Source: Symmetrospora coprosmae
Lineage: Eukaryota > Basidiomycota > Cystobasidiomycetes > Symmetrosporaceae
Assembly: GCA_008802785.1 (NCBI GenBank)
Contig: VUYT01000048.1
Span: 1-64,000, forward strand
Length of the DNA: 64,000 bases
Reading direction: 5' to 3'
Position 1 is the stretch's first letter. Every line of letters starts with the position of its first letter. A program made the translations under genes and the position numbers. Shown piece by piece: positions 52,705 through 63,375 of the stretch. The notes below the pieces were generated by a model, which was not told where the DNA came from, did no database searches, and saw only the letters and a list, made by a program, of their open reading frames with translations.

Positions 52705-55700
52705 TTACTCCCACACCTTGATGACCCCGCTCCGATCCGCACTGACAATACACCTGAATGGCAGCTCGAGGAGCGCAATGGCCGCAATGGCGTCCTGGTG
52801 CGCCTTGAGCAGCGTCTGCTGATTATTGGCAACGAGCGTCTGACGCCGGTTCGGTCCTGATGGGATGCTCTTGAGCACCGGCCTCGTCTCGGTGAATGTG
52901 CTGCAGCTGCCGACCTTGCCTCGGCTGTACGCGATCCCCTTATCCTCGCCCTCGTCCGCCCCGCAGATGATGGCGGACCCGTCAGCGTCGCCTAGATCCC
53001 AGAAGCGGAGCTTGTGGTCCTCCCCGCCCGTGATGATGTATCCCAGCTGGTGCGGTGTCCCTTGGCTAGTGGTCGAGGCAGCCCTCTCCCGCACTCTAGC
53101 AGCAGTCGCGCCTGCCGAGCCGCTGAGCGTCTGCGTCATTTCAGACAGCGAAGGGAGACTGCCAGCGGGCACAGCGAGACCTGCGTGCTCCTGCAAATTG
53201 GAGTAGTCGTTCCCAATGATGAGCGTCCTTATGGCTGGCCCGCGTAGGAGATTCTCATAGCCGTGAAGAGCTGTTGCCGGATCCGACTCGTCACTTTCTA
53301 GTCTCGGGATTGGCTGAATCTCCTTGTTGAGGTACGCCTGAATGGCAGCAGCGGGACTGAGCTCGACTTCTCTCATCGTCCTCACCTGCTCGTCCGGCCG
53401 AACGGTGATGGTTGTGACCGAACTCGCCCTCCGGTGACTTCTCTCTCCGACCGTCGGCTTCGCCTCGGCCACCACGGACGCGAACACCTCAACTCTCTGC
53501 CCCGTCTCGATATCCCACGTCTCAAAGCCTTGACTGCCTTCGAAAGCAACGACGATCCACCGTCCCTTGCCGCGCGTCTTGTGTACATGGCACGAGTGGA
53601 CGGCGCCCTTCCCGACTGACCATGTCCGCAGCAGCAGACCGAAACGCAAATCCCACAGTGCCATGCTCCCAGAGAGCGTCCCGACGACGAGCCAGGAGTG
53701 CTTCCTGTCGACGCATATGCACGAGATGGGTCCCATATGGAGCGGATTCTGGTAGTTTTGTAGGACTCGCAGCGTGCGCACGTCCATCGCTACGATCCGC
53801 GACTGAGCCGTGGCGTAGACGAGTGTCGAGGTCGCCTCCACGTCGTAGTGCACCATGCAGGTGATGTAGTCCTGGTTACTGCCAGAGACGAGGCTGTCGA
53901 CAGTGTGCCGGCGGATGACGGCCTGCTTGCCGTATTTTGGCACGGCGCCTGGCTGAGCGTGCATGTCGATGCGGCTGATCCACAGGCTGCCATTGTCCGA
54001 CGCACTAGCGATGCAGTGCGTCTTCTCGAGGACAATCACTGTCGTGATTTTCCCGCCCTGGTGAACGACCTGCCGCGACCGACTCGTCACGTTCTTCTCG
54101 AGCCGGATCGTGTCCCACACTCGCACTGTCCCGTCCGCCGAGCCAGTCGCGAAAAAGGCATGGTCCGGCGCAACTGCAATCCCAGTGACGCTCGCAGTGT
54201 GCTCAACTAAATGACCGATGAGAATCCCTTCCGGGCGGCGATGGATCCGCTCCCTTGCGCCGGGTCGTATGCTCCTCTTACGAGGCACTCGCGCCGGAAC
54301 GTGCGGGCCAAATTCCGGCATTGGCTCGCAGTAATTGTCGGAATAGACGCGGTCTAGGAGCAGCTTTATGCTCGGGTCGTCGCCCTCTGCATATCCACGT
54401 CAGGCCACCTGCAGCACGAATCGACAGCCGGCCGCACTCACCGTATGTACTCGTAAAACGCTTCCCGTCTTCCTTTGCAGCCTGCACAGACGCGCCCGAC
54501 ACGCTCATATTGTCCACCTCGGACGTGAGCTGCCCGAGAGCAGTAGTCATGTCTGACCCGACGGCAGCCGACACTTTGGCGACTCCAACGCCGTGCGCGC
54601 TGACTTTGCTTCGCTGCCTGGTGGTGCTGGACTCTGCGACACTGCCAGGCGGGCGGATGGTCGCAGACGAAGCGCCGAGGTGGTCTCCAGCTGTATACGA
54701 TGCGCCAGAGGAGGATGCAGTGTCGTTTGCCGCTGATGTCGACGCGGGCGGTGAAACGGGGTATGCAGGACGCGTTGCCAGGCTCGATCGACGCGGTGAT
54801 GCCGACGTGCTGCTTAGCGACGTGCTGGAGAGATTGTGCCCGTGCATCAAGCGCTTCCTGAGCGCATCTGTCGTGCTCGCGCCACTGACGGAGCGCCCGC
54901 CATTGGGCCTTCCGAGATCCAGCGAGCTAGTCGATCTTGGCGAGTCGAGCGTGGAGAACCGCCGTTGCCAGTTGCCAGTCTGATGCAGCCGCGATGGAGC
55001 TCGACTCGCACCGCCGCCCTCGTTGCCCGTCGAGAAGATAATGTTTTGCGGGGTCACGCCTAGACTTGCAAGTGCGACCTCGGAATTTGTGGATAGCACG
55101 ACCGTCTCTGGATCCGATGACGGTGTCTGCGCGGAACTGTATGCAGCACAGCATGTCAGCCAGGTACACACTTGCATTGAACACCACAACACACTCACTT
55201 TCTGCGAGCAACAGCCACGCTTGAGATGTAGTCCCGCATCGCCAACAGCTTGAAACTGTCTCGTTCGGTCATGCCTAGCATGTGCAGCTTCTGCATCTCG
55301 AGCTTGTCCCTGTCGCATTGCGAATGCCGTTCAGCCAGCGCAACGCAGAACCAGGGAGGTGGACGAACCCACTCCTCGCTCAATAGAGGCAGCTTTGTGC
55401 CATCGTTAAGTAGCTTCCCCAAGGGCGCATCGGCATCCACCCCCTTTTGTCGACTCTTCTGCCAGAAAGGGCTTTTGGCCGACCTGCCCGCCCAGAGAAT
55501 GGCAGCCTCGTACACGTCCCTGCTGAGCGGGCCAACGGACGCTTCGAGTATGCCGAGCTCGTCAATGTCTTTGATGTCCGCTCGGAGCATGGGCCGCAGC
55601 GCCGGGTACAGGCTGCACCACGCATCCGTTTGCGGCAGGGCCTTTGCGGCCGACGCGATAAAGCTGGCTGCGCTGCTGCGGATCCAGAGGTTCGGGTGGC

Positions 55701-58571
55701 AGAGGAGCGGAATGACAATGGCGAGCGTCTCCCATAGTCTAGCCCGCTGGTACAGGCCCAGCTGCGCCAGCGTGGAGAGCGCGCCGAGCTCGCGCGCAAT
55801 GACGGACTCCTCATTGTCGGCGAGCGCCTCGGCCATCAGAGGCAGTATGTATTCGTCGACGCTCTTGGACCCGATGCACGTAGAGATGCCGACAGTGCTC
55901 TCGAAAAAAGCGGCGCGCAGGAGCCAGTCCTTGTCGTTGAGATGGGTCGTCAGCAGCCCAAAAACGTCTGCAGTGCGGGCCCTGCCGAGGAAGATGCAAA
56001 GCGGGGTGATGTTGAGCACGAGGGCGCGTCGGACTGCCGGAGACGGGTCTATCAGGAGCGTGTTGATCTGGTCTTGAATCTGGTTCTGTAGATCCAGCAG
56101 GCTTGCATCGTAGCTCATCTGCGCGTAGATGCAGTAGGTCAGGGAGAGTAGGTGCGACAAACCACAGGACCAAGACGCACCTCGTACGGCGACGCATCGT
56201 AGTCGTGACCCCGCCGGCGCGAGAGCTTGAACGTCCCTTCCGCCTTCATGGCCTGCGTGAGGTCGAGGTAGCGCTGCCCTGCCTCTGCGAGTGCCGCCAG
56301 CGATTGTGCATACACACAGCGAACGCCTTCGTCGGTGTCGTGCACAAAGTGTGTGACGTTGGGCAGAATGTACTCTGGGAAGAGCGTCGCATTCGACGGC
56401 GTGATGCTCTCGATGACGGTCAGCGTCTGCGTCAGAGCTCGCAGCGCACCAGCGCGCACCGAGGCGGTGTCGTTCGTGAGGAGGCCTACTACGAAGGGAA
56501 GCATGCGGTCCAGCTTGGTCTCGTCGGTCAAGTGAGGGCTGAGGGCGAGAAGGAGGTCGAGAGCGCGCGACATCGAAGACGGCCGTGCGCAGTTCCGGAT
56601 GTTGGAGCAGAGCAGCGAGAGCACAAGCAGTGCGGGGCCGTCTGCAATTTGTGTAAGCCATCGCCTAGTCTCCCTATGTGAGTCGACAAACAAGACGCGT
56701 ACCTTCCGAGCTGCCGGGACTGCTAGATGCGTTGACACCCGCAGTCGCCACGTTCAGGTGCAGAGGGTACAGCGCATCGTTGATGGGCAGTCTCTCCGCC
56801 GTGATGGCAGCGTGGTGCAGCTGCGCATCATCCGCAAAGGGGCTCTCCTCTAGGCCGGCTGCTCCTGTTTTCAACCCTGCTGGCGGAGCAGCTACCGCAA
56901 AGTGCTTTTCCATCTGCTCGAATTCGCTCCATACCCGGCCGATGATTTCGTCAGCATTGCTGGGTAGTGGCGATGCAGCGACGCCATCGTCGTGTGCTTG
57001 CGCCTGCTGCTGCTGCTGGCCGGGCACGGGCGTCATCGCCCCGCCGCTGAGGCTGCCGTTTCCATTCGAGCGCGAAAGCGCAGGCTGCGGGCTCGTCACG
57101 CTGCCCAGTTCATTGGTCGTCGCGATGAAGTCGTGAAAGTAGTCGTAGAAGGACGCAGGGAATACTGCAGCGTAGGCGTCGGTCAGGTACTGCTGGCAGG
57201 AAAGGCGGTCGGACGCGTGCAGCGACGTCATGCTCTTGACGAGGCCCTGCAAAGCGACACAGATAGCGTGAGGCGAGCAATGGCTGACAGATCATGAGGC
57301 AACGCACCCGCATGGCGTCGTCCTCGATCTGCGCGAGGTATGCGTCCAGCGCGTACTGCCCGGCCTTGTACTTGTAGAGCTGGCTGAGCGTGAAGGGCGG
57401 GGCGCCCTCGACGAGAAGCTCGCCGAGAACGCAGCCAAGGCTGAAGACGTCCATGGCCTCTGTGATGCGGCCCAGGCTGCGGCCGACCTCGAGGCTGGCG
57501 ACCTTGCGCGCAATCTCCGAGTCGGCGGGGAAGAAGCGCTCCGGGGCGACGTAGCACGTCCGCCGCCCGCTCGTATCAAAGTAGTAGCTGAACTCGGACG
57601 GGTCGTCCTCTGGCAAGTAGACGGGCTTGAAGGCGCTGCTAAAGTCGCACAGGTACACCCAGTTCCAGCTCGTGACGAGCACGTTCTCAGACTTGATGTC
57701 GCCGTGGCTCAGCTTGCGCGCGTGCAGGTCCCGGACGGCCGTGAGGAGCTGAAACGCGATCCACTTTTTCTCGAGCGGTCCGAGGAACGGCCGGGTGCTG
57801 GCAGTGTTGCTTGACCGTCAGTCGGTGCGCAGTACCTCCAAAGCGATGGGGAACGGCCCGCGCACCTGATGCGGTCATAGAGGCTGCTCGCGACCCATTG
57901 GCGTATGAGGTATCCAGCTCGCTCCGTTGCGAGTGCCTGTGCGTAGGGAAGCAGATTTGGACAGTCCATCATGGCGGCGCCTTCGTCTGTGTGCAGCGGA
58001 CGAGACCATGAGGCACGGCACGTATCGCTTGAGACTGCCGGACACGTCAGGCCTCACTGGCTATGCGCTTCGAGAGCGGGCGCAGGTCCATGTGTGGATC
58101 CGGCTTGACAAAGACCTTGACGACCAGGATCCTATCGGACGACGACGAGGACGAGTTATCTGCCCCGTCTCCTGGGGTGCTGCTGCTGCTCCGTCCATGG
58201 TGCTGATGCTGATGCTGATGCTGATGCTGATGGCCACGGGAGGAGCCGAAGCGGGCCTTTATGCTCCTGAGGAACCGGCTGGACCCGAGGCTGTCGCACC
58301 GAGATGTGCATCGTCATCATCATCATCATCATCAGCAGCAGCACGCCCGTGCATATTCATACATCCCATGCCCGCACCTCCTCTCGTAGCGGACGTCGCT
58401 GCCGAGCTCGCCCAGGTACGAGTTGCCGAGGATGACGGCGGCCAACGAGGTGGAAGACGAGGCGGCGGCTGCCAGGGACGACGAGGACGACGGCTGCTGC
58501 TGCTGTGCGTGGGCGTGTGCGTGTGCATACTGGTTGCCGCTGGCGCTGCTGCTGCTCTGCGACGCGCCCAT
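52705..58571 (-). CDS. VPS15: VPS15 protein kinase-like regulatory subunit of class III PI3-kinase
   Basis: Vps15 holds Vps34 at endosomes and autophagic membranes. The start MGASQSSS at 58571 is a good N-myristoylation site, as in the family. Exon 1 ends VRYER and joins SLGSSRFLRSIKARF (Gly-loop region). After a His/Gln and Ser-rich insert comes VVKVFVKPDPH with the lysine. Then TRPFLGPLEKKWIAFQLL, HGDIKSENVLVTSWNWVYLCDFSS (HGD in place of HRD and DFS in place of DFG, usual for Vps15), and FDTSGRRTCYVAPERF. HEAT repeats span about 57200-55200 (LLALSPHLTDETKLDRMLPFVVGLL, DKDWLLRAAFFESTVGI, LGALSTLAQLGLYQRARLWE). A Ser-rich linker follows and a WD40 domain ends the protein (LIGHLVEHTASVTGIAV, ATGSADGTVRVWD, YIITGGEDHKLRFWDLGD, SADRSGVIKVWE). 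Roughly eight introns. Confidence 0.95.
58199..58233. repeat. CATCAG hexamer repeat coding His-Gln in the VPS15 kinase domain
   Basis: On the minus strand about five CATCAG units encode HQHQHQHQHQ in frame, followed by HHGRSSSS. The repeat sits in the turn between the Gly loop and the VVKVF lysine strand. Confidence 0.9.
58310..58341. repeat. CAT trinucleotide repeat in VPS15 intron 1
   Basis: Seven or so CAT units run into CAG units on the plus strand. By the phase-correct join of exon 1 to SLGSSRF, this tract lies inside the first intron, close to its acceptor. Confidence 0.75.
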
Positions 58572-58719
58572 CGTGTCTGTCTACATCTTTCTCTCGGTTG
58601 GCGAGACGGAGAACCCGGCTGGAGATGGCACATATGGATAGCATTGCTCAGGGCCGGGGCCGGGGTCGCATGACATCCTTCTCTCGTAGTTACACAGTCC
58701 AGTCCGGGCCTAATCTCTC

Positions 58720-59461
58720 CTAGTGCCCTCCCTCTGCCTCAGCCGTGGCGAGGTGGCCCTCCTTCGAGCTGCGCGATGGGGTGCACATCTCCCTGCTGTC
58801 AGCGGAGACCCGTAGCGCACATGGGCCGAGAGCACACGCAACGCACTTGAGCCATTCGTTCTTCTTGACTGCCCACGAGATGCCTCCGTAGGCTGCATCA
58901 CGCGATGGAAGAGAGAAAGAGAGGGAGTGGGATTGGGTGTCAGCGCGCACAGACGGAGGTCAGACCGACAAAGGCCCAGATCCAACGCAGCGATCCACGA
59001 AGAAAGCACAACGCACCGACTGCCATGGGAACGAGGAAGTAAGGGACCTGTGCGACGATGCGGGAGAAGCCCTGGAAGACCGAGTGCTTGAAGGCGCCCT
59101 GCATCGGATTCTGGCGGAACGACGAGAGGGCTGTGTGATACATGTAGTTAGCGCAGGTGCGATGCGATGCGATAACATAGGGCCACACACAGTACTGGGT
59201 GATGCCCTTCTGCTTTGGCCCGCCTGCGAAGGACGAGGCGAGTCAGTCCATCCACCCACGCCCAATCTTGTCGCAGTGATATCGCACCCACCCATGTTGC
59301 CCCACCAGCCCATGTACTTTGTGCCCTCGGGCCTGTGTAGATGGACGTCCTCACTCTCGTTTCAGTGCTCCGCCTCATTTGCCGTTGCTGTCGTCGCCGT
59401 CGCCGTCGTCGTCGTCGTCTCCCACTCACATTGACGACTGTGCCACTGTGGATGCTCGCAT
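58720..59461 (-). CDS. QCR8: Ubiquinol-cytochrome c reductase subunit 8 (QCR8)
   Basis: This is a small subunit of respiratory complex III in the mitochondrial inner membrane. Exon 1 starts at 59461 (MRASTVAQSSM, split codon) and joins PEGTKYMGWWGNMGG. Then GPKQKGITQYS, LSSFRQNPMQGAFKHSVFQGFSRIVAQVPYFLVPMAVG, AYGGISWAVKKNEWLN and SKEGHLATAEAEGGH. All junctions have GT-AG ends and matching phases; the product is about 106 residues, as expected. YMGWWG, PKQKGIT.Y, NP.QG..H..F..F.R and SKEGHLA are diagnostic for Qcr8/UQCRQ. Five introns in such a short gene make it easy to miss. It lies 149 bases upstream of VPS15 on the same strand and is divergent from UreF. Confidence 0.94.
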
Positions 59462-59644
59462 TTTGGGCCTAGAGGGGTGCTGGATCCTGTATCAAGTCTG
59501 AGCATGTGCAATGCAGTCAGCACAGTGCACCGCTGATATCGGTTTCTGCTATGCTCGAGCTCACAGGATGGGGTTGGCGTTGAGACTGCGACGGTGGAAG
59601 GGGAAGGAGGGCAAGCAAGCTTCTCCCTTGGACCCATCAACCCG

Positions 59645-60814
59645 ATGGACATGCAGGATGGTGGTCGCAGCAATAGCGACGACAAGGACGACGGCGACGA
59701 TGGCGATGAGCTAGAGACATATCTGCTGCTCGTGTGCGCGCATCCATCCATTCCACCCATCCGGCCCACCTACTTTGCCACTGACGACCCTATCTATCCA
59801 TCTATTCATTCATCCATCCATCCATGCCCTGATCAAGCCTCTCGGACTCTGCTCTTCCCACAGGGGGGTTTGTCGCTTCCTCCGGCCTCGAGAGCTTTGT
59901 CGCACACGGCTTCCTCTCCTCCTCTACATCCTCCCCATTCCACCTCGTCTCGTTCCTCCGAGCGTCTCTCGTCTCGTACGCCCACCTCAACCTCGTCTTC
60001 TTCCGCCGCGCACATGCAGCAGTGTGGTCTCTCTGTGACAGTGACTATGCAGTTGCCGGTGTACTCGAACCCGCAGCCACAGAGGCAGAGGCAGAGGCAG
60101 AGGCAGAGGCAGAGGGGGAGGGGGAGAGCAGCACAGCGGACCAGCACGCCCTCGCGCAAATCATCGAGACCGACAACGAGCTCGAGCGCATGCTCCTCAA
60201 TCACGTCTCGCGGCGAGCAAGCAAGGCCCAAGGCATTGCCCTTCTCACGCTGTACTCGCGCGCATTTGCAGAAACGCTGCCACCAGCTTCAAGCACGGCA
60301 TCGCTGAAAAGCGGCGGCCAGCACACCGCCAAACAGCGCAGAAGAGGAGCGCGGATGACCCGCCTCATGGACTCCCTCAAGACGGCGACCCGGTCCAAGC
60401 GCTCGAGCATGCAGGGGCATCTACCAATCTGCTTTGCCGTGCTTTGCGCCGCGCTCGGACTCTCCCTTGGTGCGCGGGTTCCCCGGACTCGCATTTTCAG
60501 CGTGTCGACTGACGCGAGGAGACGCAGCCCGCTCGATGCACCTGCACCTCTTCCTCCAGGCCAGAGCCACCCTCTCATCTGCCGTGCGGTTGAACCTCGT
60601 CGGCCCGTACGCAGCGCAGCGCTTGCTCCTGTCGGACGTCCGACCAATTGTGGCCGAAGCGATTGCAAATTGGCAGCGGCGCCTTCTGAGCACCGGAGAC
60701 GCGTCAGACCATGACGACCAAGACGACGACAGCGGGCCTGCCACCACGTGGCCCTTAGGCGAGATCCTCGCGGCCCGGCACGATCAGCTGCATTCTCGCA
60801 TCTTCAATTCGTGA
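59645..60814 (+). CDS. Urease accessory protein UreF
   Basis: UreF helps load nickel into urease together with UreD/H and UreG. The start at 59645 gives MDMQDGGRSNSDDKDDGDDGDELETYLLLV. An intron (CATC-rich, about 59729-59846) joins in phase to LSDSALPTGGFVASSGLESF, the UreF signature. Then FLRASLVSYAHLNLVFFRRAHAAV, an extra acidic segment coded by an AGAGGC repeat (EAEAEAEAEAEGEGE), and IIETDNELERMLLNHVSRRASKAQGIALLTLYSRAF. After another intron the end is RSMHLHLFLQARATLSSAVRLNLVGPYAAQRLLL and WPLGEILAARHDQLHSRIFNS. The first two thirds and the R.NLVGP..AQ block match eukaryotic UreF. The gene implies that this fungus can use urea; urease itself is not in the window. Confidence 0.9.
59788..59826. 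repeat. CATC/CATT tetranucleotide repeat in UreF intron 1
   Basis: Tandem CATC and CATT units fill much of the intron, with a shorter similar run at about 59742-59763. They lie outside coding sequence by the splice that restores LSDSALPTGG. Confidence 0.7.
60080..60115. repeat. AGAGGC hexamer repeat coding Glu-Ala in UreF
   Basis: About five in-frame AGAGGC units code an alternating Glu-Ala run, followed by Gly-Glu units. The insertion lies between the early UreF helices and the DNELER block and is probably a flexible acidic loop. Confidence 0.85.
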
Positions 60815-60909
60815 CTGAGGTAGGTGTGTCTCGTTACTTGTGTGCGCTCCGTGTAGGCACTGCTGTTGCTGCTGCTGTCGTAGAAATTGCTCTTGCTGCC
60901 ACATTCCAC

Positions 60910-63256
60910 CTAGATATGCTCCAGATTCTGCCTAAGTGCGACGAGAATGGTCGCTGCGCTCTTCTGCAGGCTCCATATTCCGACCGCCTTTGCCCTGCGC
61001 GCGTTGCTCTCCTGCACGTGGTGCGCGAGGGCGTCGTACACCTGCTGGCTCACGGCGTCGAGCAAGCCGATATCGTACGTGGTCCAGGAGCCATCAAACT
61101 CCTCGAGAGCAATGTCGACGTGGCACTTGATGGGGATGAGGGTGCGGTTGCTGTTGAGGAAGGCGACGATGGGCCGGACGAGCGCGTTGCTCACCCCGCT
61201 CAGGTCGGGCGTAAAGAGGGGGATGGCCGCGCGCACGTCGCGGAAACGCACGTCCAGGTCAATGCTCACGATCCGCTGGAGCGGGTCCGCCGCCTCGCCC
61301 GGCTGCAGGCCCAGGATGCGCCGGAGAGAGACGCTGGGCGCCTCGAGCGGCTTGCCGCCCGCGAGCACGGGGCGGCCAGGGATCCGCTCAGCTTCGGCAG
61401 ATGACGGACTCCGGAGGAGCGCCTCGTCCAGGTTGTTGACAATGTCCCCGATGATGCTGTTCAGATCGACGTCATCCCCCGGCTCGCGTGGGAAACGAAT
61501 GTCGGCAACGAGGTCAGCTTTGCCTGCGATAATCCACGAGAGCGGGCCCGTGTCCTTTGACGTCTGAAGGTGGTCGACGGGGACGCCGTCCACGCGGAAC
61601 CGGGACTGCAGAGAGAAGCTCCATCAGCACTATCCGCCTATACTCTGAATCCTCGAGCCCGCACGCACCATCCGCTTCCACGTGTTGTCCTTCATGTCAT
61701 CCTGGCTCGTCCGCCCAATCGTCTGCGGGCGGTGCAGCGAAAACAGGCAGTTGTCGACCTGGCCAGTGATACTCTCTGCACTGAGCATGTCAAAGAAGAA
61801 CCACTGCTTGCGCAGGCTCTTGAGCGTCGCGGAAAAGACCGAGAACGTGTATGGGCGGAAATTGTCGGGCTGGTAGATGGTCACGAGGAAATCCTCAACA
61901 TCGAGCGACTCGAGGTGGAAGTCACCCGGCTGAGGCTTGTGTCGGAACCGCTTGTGGTCGGCGTTTGCGTCAGCGGGGCGGTGCTGAATGTGGCTGCGGT
62001 CGATGACACCCCGCACGCCCTGCACCGATGCGGCTTTCACGAGCCCTTTCCCGTCCAACCACCGCGGCAGGCTGAGCGACACTTCGACGGAGTCAATCGC
62101 GAGGTGATAGTGCGTGTACTGTGGAGCGCCGTCGTCGTGCTCTGCGCGAATCACAGCGCCGTCCTTCTGGGCCTGTGCAGCCGTCCGCCGCGCCTCGCTC
62201 TGCAGGCTGTCTCTTGACCGCAGGTCCGCTAGCGCCTGTCCCGTCTCCCTCCTGACGCGCCTCCTGATGCGATTGTCTCGCTTGCGCTGCGTCTCGTCCT
62301 CCTCGTGGTCCAGATTTTCCTGCAGCGCCTGCTCATCCGATATCCCGCGCGAGACGTATACATTCTTGAAGGTGAGCTTGGAGTCCTTGAGCGAGAATTT
62401 TGGGACAATCGCCGACTCAAAGACGATCGTCAGGCCAGAGGTCGAGGTGAGGTACGAGCCGAGCGACGCAGCCATCCATTCCTGCATCTGCAGCGAGTTG
62501 AGGAGGAGGAATACCGCAGAGACAAAGCTCGTTCTGTATAGGAGGTTGCTCAGCGTGGATCGCAAGCGCAGGGCTGGAGATGGACCCACGTTCCAACGGC
62601 AATCCAAAGGCCGACACCTCCGAGAACCCAGCTTGCGAAAGCGCTCCAGTCGTCTGCGCGGAATCTCCGGAACCCGCGAATGGTGAACCACTTGAATCGG
62701 ATCCGCAAGCGCTCAAAGAAGGAGGAGGTGCCCGATAGCAGTCTGAAGAATCGCATCAGTGCAACGCTCCAGTCTAGCGAGCGTCTGGTCAGACCCACTC
62801 TTCTTTTGTCGGACGCCTGAAGCCGGACGAGGGGAGGCTCAAGGCCAGGCGTCTCAGGGACCGCGGGAAGGACGAGACGTGCGCATGCATCGCGGCGCTG
62901 TCTTTCTCCTTTGCGACGACGGTGCTGGTTGCTTGCGATGCTTCTGCAGCGCCATGTCCATCTTTTCCGGGTGGCCGATCGTCAGGATCTATCCGCGCTT
63001 TTGAGGCGCCTGAGACCGACGATTCTCTGGCGGGCGTCGTTGAGTACCGTCGTGCAAAGTATAGTGTGAAAGTCGGCCTTTCGATAGCCCACGTCAATGG
63101 CAGGCGAGCCTGATGCCGTGGGACCTGGTGGAGCGGACGTCGCCAGTCCTGCTGCCGAAAGAAGCGCGACAGGGCAGCATACGAGTGCGCGACTGCGGGA
63201 TCCCTCCTCGTTGAGAGCAACACTTCCGATGCAGCTCGCGATGTTGATCGTAGCAT
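60910..63256 (-). CDS. MDM31: Mitochondrial inner-membrane protein MDM31/MDM32 family
   Basis: Mdm31/32 keep mitochondrial shape and DNA nucleoids in order and act in lipid metabolism of the inner membrane. The start at 63256 opens a presequence (MLRSTSRAASEVLLSTRRDP). The frame then shifts to WSVALMRFFRLLSG and RLRIRFKWFTIRGFRRFRADDWSAFASWVLGGVGLWIAVGT; a 41-base GT-AG intron (starting GTCCGAC) restores the phase. A GTGGGT donor then leads to TSFVSAVFLLLNSLQMQEWMA. Diagnostic blocks follow: LTIVFESAIVPKFSLKDSKLTFKNVYVSRG, YHLAIDSVEVSLSLPRWLDGKGLV, GVRGVIDRSHI, HLESLDVEDFLVTIYQP, FRPYTFSVFSATLKSLRKQWFFFDML, SRFRVDGVPVDHL, WIIAGKADLVADIRFP and IKCHVDIALEEFDGSWTTYDIGLLDAV. About 720 residues. 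MDM31 and MDM32 cannot be told apart by eye. Confidence 0.92.
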
Positions 63257-63375
63257 TTTGTGGAGTGGTTGAAAGGAAGAGCAGACGCCTCTGTAGATCT
63301 TTGCGGAACAAGGCCGACGGAGCGCCCCTCTCCATCCTTCCATCCACACCCTTACAACAGCGAAGCACGAATGGA

